A DNA stretch of 42,067 bases from assembly GCA_903900025.1 (NCBI GenBank), contig CAIULN010000007.1, positions 1-42,067 on the forward strand, in the 5' to 3' direction. The notes beneath the pieces are model-generated. The model ran no database searches. It saw only the letters and a list, made by a program, of their open reading frames with translations, and was not told the origin of the DNA. Shown piece after piece: positions 1 to 8,104 of this stretch. A program made the position numbers and the translations under genes. The DNA comes from an uncultured Methanomicrobiales archaeon. GTDB taxonomy: Archaea; Halobacteriota; Methanomicrobia; Methanomicrobiales; Methanospirillaceae. How positions within the stretch are numbered: the first letter of the stretch is position 1; each line of letters opens with the position of its first letter.

Positions 1-40
1 GGACACCGTGCCGCAGCTCGCATGAATCGAGGTGCGAAGC

Positions 41-121
41 ATGAGATTCGGAAAGAAGAAAATCTTCGCTGAGTCGAATCCCGCAGGGATGAGACTGGAG
101 AAGAACGAAGTTCTTCGCTGA
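41..121 (+). CDS. micro-ORF, 26 codons, doubtful
   Basis: An ATG at 41 opens a 26-codon frame ending TGA at 119-121, with no recognisable domain. It contains two similar stretches, AAGAAAATCTTCGCTGAG and ACGAAGTTCTTCGCTGAG, each centred on a small inverted repeat (GAAGA-AAA-TCTTC and GAAGAAC-GAA-GTTCTTC). Another short frame, 22-72, overlaps it. It may be a decayed repeat unit and not a translated gene. The left window edge hides what lies upstream. Confidence 0.2.
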   Translation: MRFGKKKIFAESNPAGMRLEKNEVLR

Positions 122-128
122 GGTGAGA

Positions 129-233
129 ATGATGGTGGACAACGAAATCATCATAATGGCAGCGTTCCTGGGACCGAGCATCTCCGGATGCGAGGTGGAG
201 AAGATCGCAGCTGGTCAGACCCGGAGGGGATGA
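129..233 (+). CDS. micro-ORF coupled to the following membrane peptide
   Basis: A 34-codon frame starts at tandem ATGs (129, 132) after an AGGTGAG ribosome-binding site. Its N-terminus (MVDNEIIIMAAFLG) resembles the N-terminus of the next peptide (MENEILITVIFVG), as if one were a duplicate of the other. After that it loses hydrophobic character and ends Arg-rich. Its TGA (231-233) overlaps the ATG at 230 of the next frame, an ATGA arrangement typical of translational coupling. It could be a frameshifted pseudo-copy or a leader peptide; no function is proposed. Confidence 0.3.
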   Translation: MMVDNEIIIMAAFLGPSISGCEVEKIAAGQTRRG

Positions 234-379
234 CCATGGAGAATGAAATTCTCATCACTGTGATCTTCGTTGGCGCAGGACTGCTCGCCTACGTCATCAT
301 CCCCGGGCTCCTCGTTATGTGGGACCGGGTGCTCGATCACATGGAGGATCGGGGCAATGGAGGCAACAACCCAAAGTAA
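230..379 (+). CDS. small single-pass membrane peptide, 49 aa
   Basis: The start is taken at ATG 230 because GGAGGGG lies directly upstream (224-230) and the ATG overlaps the stop of the preceding micro-ORF. Residues about 5-28 form one strongly hydrophobic segment, followed by a short hydrophilic tail rich in Asp, Arg, Gly and Asn, so it is a predicted one-pass membrane peptide. I do not recognise the family. It is the last frame before a hairpin and T-tract terminator, so it probably ends a short rightward transcript that begins outside the window. Confidence 0.5.
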   Translation: MTMENEILITVIFVGAGLLAYVIIPGLLVMWDRVLDHMEDRGNGGNNPK

Positions 380-396
380 TGCGATATGAACAAAAA

Positions 397-454
397 GGGG
401 CAGGGGCAAGACCCCTGCTCCTACATCCTTTTCCCGATAGTTTTTTTAAAAAAA
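397..454 (+). terminator. hairpin plus T7A7 tract, probably bidirectional terminator
   Basis: GGGGCAGGGG (397-406) pairs with CCCCTGCTCC (412-421), ten pairs including one G-T wobble. It is followed at 441-454 by TTTTTTTAAAAAAA, which gives a T-run on either strand. It lies between the rightward small peptide and the leftward gene ending at 506, so it can serve both converging transcripts. T-tracts are the main archaeal termination signal; the hairpin may be incidental. Confidence 0.6.
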
Positions 455-505
455 TGCACGATTGACCGTGAATTGTATTCATAAAGATCGATTGAAAATT
501 CCCAA

Positions 506-1081
506 TCAGGTGTTGTTCTGGGCAATTTTGTCCGTGTCAATGACTTCATCAACAAATGTTGTCAACTGGACGAGCACATCCGGATCCAGCCCTTTTTCCA
601 CCGCAAGAAAGATCCCGGCAAAATTGAGCAACCGGAGTTTGTTGGTGACAAAGTGAATGAACTTGGTAATATTCTGCGAGGATATGTAAATGAGCATGGA
701 ATTGACACAATCAAGGAGCAGACAGACTTTTTTTCCCTGGAGCTCTTTGAGTGTCTCTGTGACCGCAATACCGAGATCGGTTAAGTTCCCCGGGTTGCTC
801 ACGAACCGACAGTTCTTCAGGGGCAGGGGGTCATGGCCCATGGCGTATTTTGTCACAGCATCGACAAAATAAATCCGATCGATCGGGACCCCGTTCTGTT
901 CATAGTTCTTTTTTAAGATGTCGCAGAGCTGGTTTGTGGTGATCACAAGGACGTAATAATCTCTGACAACAATCGTTTTGATGAGCTCAATATTTTTATT
1001 CCGTATGTCGGCTGCCGATGCCATGATGAGATACAAAGCGTGATCCTTCATGTCCGGTATGGTATAACCCAAGGGACTCAC
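506..1081 (-). CDS. degenerate KaiC/RecA-fold signalling protein (DUF7504-like)
   Basis: A 191-residue protein without membrane segments. It alternates beta-strand-like and helical stretches: YYVLVITT near 43, a Walker-B-like KKVCLLLDCVNSML near 116-130, and a C-terminal FAGIFLAVEKG strand. This resembles KaiC/MEDS-type RecA-fold domains that lack a Walker A loop. Such proteins often accompany sensor proteins in methanogens and haloarchaea. The GTG start at 1081 abuts the stop of the upstream PAS sensor gene (1082); an ATG at 1051 is an alternative. The pair is clearly one transcription unit, so this is probably the output or partner of that sensor. It is unlikely to hydrolyse ATP. The family name is given from memory. 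Confidence 0.65.
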   Translation of the reverse strand: MSPLGYTIPDMKDHALYLIMASAADIRNKNIELIKTIVVRDYYVLVITTNQLCDILKKNYEQNGVPIDRIYFVDAVTKYAMGHDPLPLKNCRFVSNPGNLTDLGIAVTETLKELQGKKVCLLLDCVNSMLIYISSQNITKFIHFVTNKLRLLNFAGIFLAVEKGLDPDVLVQLTTFVDEVIDTDKIAQNNT

Positions 1082-2080
1082 CTATTCTGTGAGAAACTTT
1101 TTCGATGCGGGGGGTATCTCCCCAAAGCCATCAACGATCGTCTTGTTCAGGTCCAGGATATTCTGCCGGATCTGATCCATATTTTTTACCTGGAACTGGA
1201 GCTGGGGGACCAGCCGCTCACGTTCGATCTCCCCTGCTTTAATATCCTCAACAAGGTTCGCAATATTCTGCCGGACGACCTCGACCGGGGTCTTCAGTCT
1301 CATGGCAGCTTCTTTGATATAGACAAGGTACCGCTCGTTGCTCTCCCTGAGTGCCGCCTCTGCTCTCTTCAGATCGGTGATATCCCTGCCTTCCGGAATA
1401 AGAAAAACAGCATTGCCGGCTTCATCCACGACTGCTTTTAACGAGAAATCAACGGAATGGAGAGTTCCATCGGCTGCGGGGTGGGTCGCTTCAAACCGCA
1501 CGAATTCCCCTTTTGCAGCGTTCTTTACAGCGGCACGCAGTCTCTCCTGCAGTTCCGGGGAGTGGCTCCACCAGGGAGTCTCCCAGAATGGCTTTCCCAG
1601 TACATCTGATTCTTTAACTCCACTGAATTTCAACGCTGATTTGTTTGCCTCTATGAGTGTGCCATCAACCGTCATCATCCCGATAAACTGGAATGTCTGG
1701 TCAAAGAGAGCCCGGACCTTTTTCTCACTCTCCTGTAAGGCTCCCTCAGCCTTTTTGTGCTCCTCAGACAAGATCCCGACAAGGATTGTGACGATGACAA
1801 ACATTGCCGATCTCAGGAGCGGTGCCCAGAGGGATTCATTGAACATAAAATATCCGATACCAAGGTGGGTGGCGGCAAGACATACGGCGATGATGACTGC
1901 TTTTCTCTGGTACCAGATGGCGGCAAGAACAAGCAGTACATAAAAGAAATGGGTATACCCGATGGAAACGCCAAGGTAGATGTGCATTATTATTTCAAGA
2001 AAAACGCAAAGAACCGTCAGAATTGAGAGCGTTACTATCTTCTTATTTTCATCCATATCCCGAGCTGTAAATGGTTCCAT
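1082..2080 (-). CDS. membrane PAS sensor protein without kinase domain
   Basis: 332 residues. Four hydrophobic segments (about 16-36, 42-59, 62-79, 88-103) form a membrane module, followed by a short coiled linker (HKKAEGALQESEKKVRALF). One PAS/PAC domain covers about 115-240 and ends with the typical PEGRDITDLKRAE. The last 85 residues are a predicted coiled coil with no His box and no HATPase. It can therefore sense (ligand or redox through PAS) but not phosphorylate, and must signal through protein contact. The directly abutting downstream gene (506-1081) is the likely partner. An inverted repeat GTAATAT...ATATTAC (2113-2143) lies just upstream. Confidence 0.75.
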   Translation of the reverse strand: MEPFTARDMDENKKIVTLSILTVLCVFLEIIMHIYLGVSIGYTHFFYVLLVLAAIWYQRKAVIIAVCLAATHLGIGYFMFNESLWAPLLRSAMFVIVTILVGILSEEHKKAEGALQESEKKVRALFDQTFQFIGMMTVDGTLIEANKSALKFSGVKESDVLGKPFWETPWWSHSPELQERLRAAVKNAAKGEFVRFEATHPAADGTLHSVDFSLKAVVDEAGNAVFLIPEGRDITDLKRAEAALRESNERYLVYIKEAAMRLKTPVEVVRQNIANLVEDIKAGEIERERLVPQLQFQVKNMDQIRQNILDLNKTIVDGFGEIPPASKKFLTE

Positions 2081-2112
2081 GTCATCCCGCCTTCATTTTT
2101 CCTGCAGATTAT

Positions 2113-2143
2113 GTAATATTTCCCCTTGGAATAATGATATTAC
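2113..2143 (-). promoter_or_regulatory. inverted repeat / AT-rich promoter region of PAS sensor gene
   Basis: GTAATAT (2113-2119) is repeated inverted as ATATTAC (2137-2143) with 17 bases between. Read leftward, GTAATATCATTATT can act as a TATA element about 55 bases before the start codon at 2080. It could be promoter, operator or both; the evidence is positional only. Confidence 0.3.
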
Positions 2144-2268
2144 TTGCTGTTATCCGATGGCATGAATCCTGACTCCGGAGCTCAACCTCTGAACATGGCG
2201 TGAACCCGGGCGCCGGTATTCATCGGCACAACGATCAGGAACGTGAAGCAGTTCAGAACACCCCGATA

Positions 2269-2310
2269 AACCGGGATAGTACAGGGATCCTCTAAAAAAA
2301 GATCCCGGTT
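2269..2310 (-). terminator. 9-bp inverted repeat with T7 run after lipoprotein gene
   Basis: AACCGGGAT (2269-2277) and ATCCCGGTT (2302-2310) are perfect inverted arms. Read leftward, the first arm is followed by CTTTTTTT (2294-2301). It lies about 50 bases beyond the stop of the leftward lipoprotein gene at 2359, so it probably terminates that transcript. The rest of the 278-base gap (2081-2358) holds no gene I can support. Confidence 0.45.
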
Positions 2311-2358
2311 AAAACACAGAAAAATAAGATGGGCCGGTCGTAATGGTATGCCTGGTTT

Positions 2359-2796
2359 CTACGTTATACCTGCATTCTTGACAATCCTGTTCATCTCGTC
2401 GATTACGGGCAGCAGCGACGGGGGAATTGCCGTGTCCTCGGTCGTGACCGTCTTGCCATGGTAGCTGATCGAGTACGTGATCAGGTCATTGCCGCCACGC
2501 GGGGCCGGGTAATTTGCCACGAGAAGGGAGAACTGGCTCTCGTCAAACAAGCCCGAGATCCTCTCGATCCCGGATGCATTCAGGACAATTGCCCTGCTGC
2601 CGGCTTTTGTGGAGGCAACCGCCGCACCGTTGTCAAAGATGACCAGCCGGTCGTCAAACCCTGCAATACCGCCGGCCCGGTAATAGTCCACAAAAACGGC
2701 AGGTGCCGGCGGGCGTGACACGGGGGGGGTCTTCGCACCAAGGCATCCGGTACAGGAAACGCCGATCAAAATCAGGCAGATCAACGATCCTGCCAT
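2359..2796 (-). CDS. predicted lipoprotein of unknown function
   Basis: 145 residues. The N-terminus is a short hydrophobic signal (MAGSLICLILIGVSC) followed by Cys residues in SCTGCLG, a lipobox-like site, so the mature protein is probably lipid-anchored outside the membrane. The rest is a small soluble domain of about 110 residues with beta-rich character (RAGGIAGFDDRLVIFDNGAAV..., NDLITYSISYHGKTVT). I do not recognise the family. Similar small methanogen lipoproteins exist but have no assigned role. It lies downstream of, and in the same direction as, the small gene at 2854-3183, separated by 57 bases. Confidence 0.6.
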   Translation of the reverse strand: MAGSLICLILIGVSCTGCLGAKTPPVSRPPAPAVFVDYYRAGGIAGFDDRLVIFDNGAAVASTKAGSRAIVLNASGIERISGLFDESQFSLLVANYPAPRGGNDLITYSISYHGKTVTTEDTAIPPSLLPVIDEMNRIVKNAGIT

Positions 2797-2853
2797 CCAT
2801 CGGTTGATGTATATCCCCTCCTCGGCCAGGTACCCCGATCTCAGGGCATGGGA

Positions 2854-3183
2854 TCAGATCTGCAGTATCTCCGGTTTTGCCGGCTGGGCGGCCATCCTGC
2901 GTTCCGGCAGCACCTCTTCGAGGGCTTTTATCAGGTTGTCCACTCTTTCATTGTTGAACGCTGCACGGAATGCGGCCAGTTCGACGGCATTCATCAGCAT
3001 GATACCCTTCTTTTTCATGGGGACACCATGTTCATTGATCGGGTTGATGTCGATGGCAAGCGATGCCGGGCGGTTCTTGGTCTTCGGGAGCCGGATGATG
3101 GAAACGCCCTTCACACTGGTCGGTTTGCGTTCCCAGTCCTGTCCTTCATCGATAAATGTCCTGAGCTGTTCTGACAATTCCAT
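2854..3183 (-). CDS. conserved hypothetical protein, 109 aa
   Basis: A soluble, charged 109-residue protein with no signal peptide or membrane segment. The central part (KGVSIIRLPKTKNRPASLAIDINPIN) looks like two beta strands; the C-terminal half is helical. I do not recognise a family. A clear TATA box lies about 25 bases before the ATG at 3183 and no ribosome-binding site is present, so the mRNA is probably leaderless. Codon use is like that of its neighbours. Confidence 0.6.
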   Translation of the reverse strand: MELSEQLRTFIDEGQDWERKPTSVKGVSIIRLPKTKNRPASLAIDINPINEHGVPMKKKGIMLMNAVELAAFRAAFNNERVDNLIKALEEVLPERRMAAQPAKPEILQI

Positions 3184-3197
3184 GAAAAGAATTTATG

Positions 3198-3209
3198 ATT
3201 TATATATTA
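3198..3209 (-). promoter_or_regulatory. TATA box, leaderless-type promoter
   Basis: Leftward AATATATAAAT, centred about 21-25 bases before the ATG at 3183. Archaeal transcription starts about 25 bases after the TATA centre, which places the first transcribed base at or next to the start codon. No Shine-Dalgarno sequence lies between. Confidence 0.6.
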
Positions 3210-3467
3210 AAATGCTATTCGTTGCGATGCGAAGGTGAGCTTCCGGCTCAGCACATGGCTTTGGGACAATCGCCATCACGCACGTGTACTGCCGGGGAAA
3301 CACCCCCGAGTTGCGGTACCCATGGAAAAGCACAAGGGGATGGAATGAGTTTTTTTTAAAAAGCCGATCTTTTTGCAGGTACGATGAGCCCCACCGACAG
3401 GGTGGAAGCGCACCCATGATGAACGCTAAATAGGTTTGGAATCGATTGCTGTACGGACTTGTGCCCC

Positions 3468-4316
3468 ATGCCTGTGCTGTCGCTTGACCAGAACCAGCCG
3501 TTCTCCCTTGACCTGACGCTCTCCTGCGGGCAGGTATTCCGCTGGGACCGGGAACCGGACGGATGGTGGTACGGTGTTGTCGGCAGCCGGGTCATTAAGG
3601 TCAGGCAGGACGGGACATCCCTGACGTTTAAGGGCGCACCTCCCTCGTTCATCCGGCAGTATTTCTCGCTCGATATGGATCTTGATGCGGTCACTGCATC
3701 CTTTGACCGCGACCCGTTCATCCATGACGCCATTGTACGGTGCCGCGGCCTCCGCATTGTCCGCCAGCCGGCATGGGAGTGCCTGATCTCCTACATCTGT
3801 GCGACCAACTCGAATATCCCGATGATCAGAAGGAGGATCTCCCATATTGCGCAGACCTATGGCAACCCGCTCGAATGTGAAGGCAGGACCTATTTTGCAT
3901 TCCCCGGACCCGCATCGCTTGCCGCCACCTGCACATCGGCACTCTCCGGCTGCAAGCTGGGCTACCGCTCGCCCTACGTGCTGAAGACCGCCTGTGATAT
4001 TGCTGATGAGGAGGGCTGGCATGATTCCATCGCCTCATTACCGTATGAACAGGCACGGTCCGCGCTGATGAAGCTCCGGGGGGTCGGGCCGAAGGCAGCG
4101 GACTGCATCCTCCTCTTTGCATTCCAGAACTACGAGGCGTTCCCGGTCGACGTCTGGATACGCCGGATCATGGGGGAGCACTACATAAAAACACTGGGCA
4201 GCGGCTCATCCCTCACCGGCTGGGAGTATGACACGATCCGCAGGTTTGCCCAAAAGCACTTCGGTGAATTCTGCGGCTATGCGCAGGAGTACCTCTTTGC
4301 CTCACGACTGGACTGA
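3468..4316 (+). CDS. ogg: 8-oxoguanine DNA glycosylase (Ogg1 type)
   Basis: A base-excision repair enzyme that removes 8-oxoguanine and nicks the resulting abasic site. It has the two-part Ogg1 layout: an N-terminal beta domain (LSCGQVFRWDRE near 18-30) and a helix-hairpin-helix GPD domain, with LRGVGPKAADCILLF carrying the catalytic Lys (about residue 209) and FPVDVWIRR the catalytic Asp (about 228). The length of 282 residues suits an archaeal member of the Ogg1 branch, not the shorter Ogg2 branch. ATG 3468 is chosen over the in-frame TTG at 3459. A TATA-like CTAAATAG (3426-3433) lies about 39 bases upstream with no Shine-Dalgarno, so the leader is very short. It converges on the gene ending at 4335. 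Confidence 0.9.
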   Translation: MPVLSLDQNQPFSLDLTLSCGQVFRWDREPDGWWYGVVGSRVIKVRQDGTSLTFKGAPPSFIRQYFSLDMDLDAVTASFDRDPFIHDAIVRCRGLRIVRQPAWECLISYICATNSNIPMIRRRISHIAQTYGNPLECEGRTYFAFPGPASLAATCTSALSGCKLGYRSPYVLKTACDIADEEGWHDSIASLPYEQARSALMKLRGVGPKAADCILLFAFQNYEAFPVDVWIRRIMGEHYIKTLGSGSSLTGWEYDTIRRFAQKHFGEFCGYAQEYLFASRLD

Positions 4317-4334
4317 CCAAAAAAAGTATCCGGA

Positions 4335-5564
4335 TTACGTCCCGATGTCCCAGCTGCAGAGGTAGGCTTTCTGTTCTTTGCTCATCTCATCGATGGCAAG
4401 CCCGAGGGACGAGATCTTGAGGCGCGCCACCTGTTCATCAATCTCCTGCGGGACTTCATAGACTCCCCCGGTGAGATCTCTCCCGTTCTCTGCGATATAC
4501 CGGGCACAGAGCGCCTGCAGGGCGAAGCTTAAGTCCATCACCTCGATGGGATGCCCCATGCCTTTGGGGGTGGCAAGGTTCACGAGCCTTCCTTCTGCAA
4601 GGACATGAATGGACTTTTTCCTGATGACAAAGGTCTCGATGCCGTCCCTCCGGATGACCCTGTCGGCGTACTTTGCGAGGTAATCCATGTCGATCTCGAC
4701 ATTGAAGTGGCCGGCATTGGCAAGGATCGCCCCGTCCTTTAATTTTTTAAAATGGCGGGCGGTGATCACGCTGGTGTTCCCGGTTGTCGTGATGAAAATA
4801 TCCCCGGCTTCTGCTGCCTTGTCCATGGTCATGACCATAAACCCGTCCATGTGGGCTTCGAGCGCCCGGCGCGGGTCAACTTCCGTGACGATGACCTTTG
4901 CCCCGAGGCCGTGCGCCTTCCGGGCAAGCCCCCTCCCGCAGTAGCCGTACCCGGCGACCACCACATATTTCCCGGCGACCAGCGTGTTGGTCGTTATCAT
5001 GATGGAGGAGAGAGCGCTCTCCCCGGTGCCGTGGACGTTGTCAAAGAACCGCTTCATCGGGGTGTCATTGACCGCGATCACCGGGAACTCGAGTTTCCCT
5101 TCCGCTGCCATCGCCCGGAGGCGGTGGATGCCCGTGGTCGTCTCCTCGCAACCTCCGATAATGTTTTTTATAAGGTCGCGCCGTTTCGTGTGCAGGTAGT
5201 GGATCAGGTCCATCCCGTCATCGATGGTGATGGCGGGGGAGGCAGAGAGCACCTTTTCAATCGCCGCATAGTACTCCTTCACCGTGCACGCACGCTTTGC
5301 GTAGCAGTGAACGTTTTTGATGCGGTTGAGCGCTTCTGCCACGTCATCCTGCGTCGAGAGCGGGTTGCAGCCGGTGATGTGTACCGTGGCACCGCCCGCT
5401 GCAAGGGCAGAGACAAGGTTTGCCGTCTTTGCCTCCACATGCAGCGCCATCCCGACCGTCATGCCGGCAAACGGTTTGTCCTTTGCAAACTGTTTCTTTA
5501 TCGCGGCGAGCACCGGCATGTACTGCGCCGCCCATTCGATCTTCAGTGTTCCCGAATCCATCAT
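4335..5564 (-). CDS. ahcY: S-adenosyl/S-inosyl-homocysteine hydrolase
   Basis: 409 residues of the SAH hydrolase family. It contains the substrate-domain motifs ([11 protein letters not shown] near 40-50, [10 protein letters not shown] near 115) and the NAD-binding GYGYCGRG (205-212), followed by [15 protein letters not shown]. The enzyme recycles the demethylated product of SAM-dependent methylation by releasing homocysteine. In methanogens such as Methanocaldococcus the ortholog is known to prefer S-inosylhomocysteine, formed after deamination of SAH, so this may be the true substrate here. The C-terminus ends SWDIGT and lacks the KPxxYRY tail of longer bacterial/eukaryotic enzymes, as is usual in archaea. 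It is divergent from hisF across a 135-base gap. Confidence 0.92.
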   Translation of the reverse strand: MMDSGTLKIEWAAQYMPVLAAIKKQFAKDKPFAGMTVGMALHVEAKTANLVSALAAGGATVHITGCNPLSTQDDVAEALNRIKNVHCYAKRACTVKEYYAAIEKVLSASPAITIDDGMDLIHYLHTKRRDLIKNIIGGCEETTTGIHRLRAMAAEGKLEFPVIAVNDTPMKRFFDNVHGTGESALSSIMITTNTLVAGKYVVVAGYGYCGRGLARKAHGLGAKVIVTEVDPRRALEAHMDGFMVMTMDKAAEAGDIFITTTGNTSVITARHFKKLKDGAILANAGHFNVEIDMDYLAKYADRVIRRDGIETFVIRKKSIHVLAEGRLVNLATPKGMGHPIEVMDLSFALQALCARYIAENGRDLTGGVYEVPQEIDEQVARLKISSLGLAIDEMSKEQKAYLCSWDIGT

Positions 5565-5699
5565 CGCACCACGCGGCAGAAAAGGCCCTGCGGCCCTGCC
5601 CTGAATTTACGTACCATATCATTGGGCACCCGGCAGGACATAAAAACTCGCACGGCAGCAGAGAAAATTAGAAGCACCGGGTAGTCGCAGTCTTGTACC

Positions 5700-6506
5700 A
5701 TGGTACTTACCAAGCGGATCATCCCGTGCCTTGACTTAAAGGACGGCAGGGTCGTCAAAGGGACGCACTTTGTGGAACTGCGTGACGCGGGCGACCCCGT
5801 CGATCTTGCCCAGCGGTACAACGAACAGGGTGCCGACGAGGTCGTCTTTCTGGATATCACCGCATCCAAGGAGAAGCGCGGCATCATCATCGACCTGATC
5901 AAGCGGGCCGCTGACCAGCTCTTCCTGCCGCTCACGGTGGGTGGCGGCATCCGGACGCTTGCAGATATCCAGCAGATCCTCCGGGCCGGCGCTGACAAGG
6001 TCAGCATCAATACCAGTGCCGTCCATGACCCGTCGCTCATCTCAAAAGCGGCGCAGTCGTTCGGGACCCAGTGCATCGTTGTTGCGATGGACGTGCGGCG
6101 GAACTTCACACCAAACCCCAGCGGGACCCCGATCGTACTTCCCCATGGCGGGACCTGCTGGTACGAGATCGTCATCTATGGCGGGAGCAAGCCGACGGGG
6201 ATCGATGCGATCCAGTGGGCAAAGGAGGCAGAGGTGCGGGGGGCAGGTGAGATCCTCCTCACGAGCATGGAGACGGACGGGACAAAAAAAGGGTTTGACA
6301 TCCCGATCACCGCGGCAGTATCAGAAGCCGCGGGCATCCCGGTCATCGCGAGTGGGGGGGTGGGGACGCTGGACCATTTCTACGAGGGGTTCACCGCGGG
6401 AAAGGCAGACGCCTGCCTTGCGGCAAGCGTCTTTCACTATGGTGAATTCACCATCCGCGAGGTCAAGGAATATCTGAAGGAACGCAATATCCCGGTACGG
6501 CTGTAA
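5700..6506 (+). CDS. hisF: imidazole glycerol phosphate synthase, cyclase subunit
   Basis: The cyclase half of IGP synthase; with HisH glutaminase it converts PRFAR and ammonia to imidazole glycerol phosphate and AICAR in histidine synthesis. 268 residues forming a (beta/alpha)8 barrel. The [14 protein letters not shown] start carries the first catalytic Asp, VAMDVRR the second, and LTVGGGIRT and VIASGGVG are the phosphate-binding loops. ATG 5700 gives the standard N-terminus; a TATA-like CATAAAAAC (about 5640-5648) lies upstream. hisH is not in the window. The last 44 bases overlap the 3' end of the convergent pheT. Confidence 0.95.
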   Translation: MVLTKRIIPCLDLKDGRVVKGTHFVELRDAGDPVDLAQRYNEQGADEVVFLDITASKEKRGIIIDLIKRAADQLFLPLTVGGGIRTLADIQQILRAGADKVSINTSAVHDPSLISKAAQSFGTQCIVVAMDVRRNFTPNPSGTPIVLPHGGTCWYEIVIYGGSKPTGIDAIQWAKEAEVRGAGEILLTSMETDGTKKGFDIPITAAVSEAAGIPVIASGGVGTLDHFYEGFTAGKADACLAASVFHYGEFTIREVKEYLKERNIPVRL

Positions 6507-8103
6507 GGTCAAGTTCGAACGCTGCGACGGGGTGCTCAAGCTCGAAAGCGTTCAGCACCGCAGGGTGGACCTCGCCAAACACCCCCACCGTCCTCCCATT
6601 CACCCTGACATCTCCCCTCCTGCCCCCGATGAATGCCGGGTCTGCGGATTCGGCAACGGAATAGACAAGGGACAGTTCGTGCGCGAGCGCGTCCATACAC
6701 GCGTATGCTTCCGAGAAGTCCGCCGAGGCATGGCAGCTGACCCCCGCAACCTTCTGGCTGGTCACCAGCCCCTCTACGACATCCCCCGTGGCAAAAAGCT
6801 TCTGCGGCAGTTCACGGTGCCTGTTTGCCTGCAGCATCTCCATGAGGAGGGGGAGGATGTCGGTGCGGATGACCGTGTGTTCCTCGCTGATGGGGTGCAT
6901 GATGCAAAGCGGGAGCGATGACCGCGGGCGCTGCATCATGTCATAGAGCACACGTTCATTGGTGAGGGTAAACGGCATCATCTCCAGAAAGCCCAGCCCG
7001 GCAAGGATCGCCCGCACCGTTCCCCCGAGGACTCGTGCCGGGTGGGCGCTCCCGATGGTGAAGGTCTCCGAGATCCGTGCGGGGAACCTGTCGTACCCAT
7101 ACGCGATCGCGACATCCTCAAAGATGTCCCAGTCATGCATGATATCGGCGCGGTAGCAGGGGACCTGTACACGGACGTTCCCTTTTCCGGCGGGCTGTGC
7201 CGCAAAGCGCATCTTTTCCAGCAGCTGTGCGATCCCTTGTGCAGAAAGCTCGATCCCAAGAAGGTCACAGCACTCGCGGACACTGACGGTGCGTTCGGAC
7301 GGTGCAAGCGACGGCACCCGCCTGCCGTTGATCTCCACGCTCCCGATGGTTGCGCCACCGTCTGCCATTGCAGTGCAGATGATATTGACCGCCATAGTGA
7401 CCGCTTTTGCATCCGTTCCCGTGGTATCGAGGAGGATATTGTGTGTCTTTTCGGTCACCCGCGTCAGCTCCCCGTTGATGATCGGCGGAAATGAGAGCAC
7501 GTTGTCATTGGCATCCACGATCAGTGGGAAGAGAGGGAAATTTTTGACAATGCCGGCATAGTCCCTGCCCTTGGGATGTTCTGAGAGGATCTCGTCCATG
7601 GACATCTCGCGGTCAAAGTCGAGGGGTACGAACCTGCGGGTCCGGGGAGATGCGATGTACCGGAACGGCGGCGTTACCGCATCAAGGTCATGGATGCCGA
7701 TGGCGACCTTGCTCCTCCCCCGCCCGACAGCCCAGTGGAGGGCTTCCTGCAGGCCCATGACCGAGACGATTGACTCCTCATCAAACGAGACCCCCGTTAT
7801 GACCGCGGAACCAAGGAACGGGCGGATGTCTGACAGGTTCGGGTCAACGGAAAATGAGATCCCTGACGGTTGTACCGTGTATGATGGCAGGCCTGTCTCA
7901 ATTTCGAGAAACCCCCGCATAGCCCGTGCAACGCCCTCCACCGAGAAGAGATCGGGGCGGTTGGGGAAGAACTCCACGTCTGCATGGTCATCTTCGACCC
8001 GTTCCACCTCGGACCCGATCATGGGAAGGCGCTGCAGGATCGTCTCTTTGTCCGCCCCGGTCAGCCGTTCAAGGTACCGGTACGGGAGGGTGATAATCGC
8101 CAT
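6463..8103 (-). CDS. pheT: phenylalanyl-tRNA synthetase beta subunit
   Basis: The beta subunit of the alpha2-beta2 PheRS that charges tRNA-Phe. It is of the archaeal/eukaryotic form (about 546 residues) without the bacterial EMAP-like N-terminal domain or the anticodon-binding C-terminal domain. Seen are the B3/B4 region ([42 protein letters not shown]), the B5 domain ([45 protein letters not shown]) and the catalytic-like C-terminal domain ending [30 protein letters not shown] 8103 is chosen over GTG 8115 because GGTGAGG sits about six bases upstream of it. The start is one base past the pheS stop, so the two are coupled. The 3' end overlaps hisF by 44 bases. Confidence 0.95.
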   Translation of the reverse strand: MAIITLPYRYLERLTGADKETILQRLPMIGSEVERVEDDHADVEFFPNRPDLFSVEGVARAMRGFLEIETGLPSYTVQPSGISFSVDPNLSDIRPFLGSAVITGVSFDEESIVSVMGLQEALHWAVGRGRSKVAIGIHDLDAVTPPFRYIASPRTRRFVPLDFDREMSMDEILSEHPKGRDYAGIVKNFPLFPLIVDANDNVLSFPPIINGELTRVTEKTHNILLDTTGTDAKAVTMAVNIICTAMADGGATIGSVEINGRRVPSLAPSERTVSVRECCDLLGIELSAQGIAQLLEKMRFAAQPAGKGNVRVQVPCYRADIMHDWDIFEDVAIAYGYDRFPARISETFTIGSAHPARVLGGTVRAILAGLGFLEMMPFTLTNERVLYDMMQRPRSSLPLCIMHPISEEHTVIRTDILPLLMEMLQANRHRELPQKLFATGDVVEGLVTSQKVAGVSCHASADFSEAYACMDALAHELSLVYSVAESADPAFIGGRRGDVRVNGRTVGVFGEVHPAVLNAFELEHPVAAFELDLTAVPGYCVPSDIP

Positions 8104-8104
8104 G

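Noticed and set aside
4752-5684. 310-codon open frame on the plus strand
   Set aside because: It is the shadow of the SAH hydrolase gene; the product is His/Arg-rich with no recognisable family.
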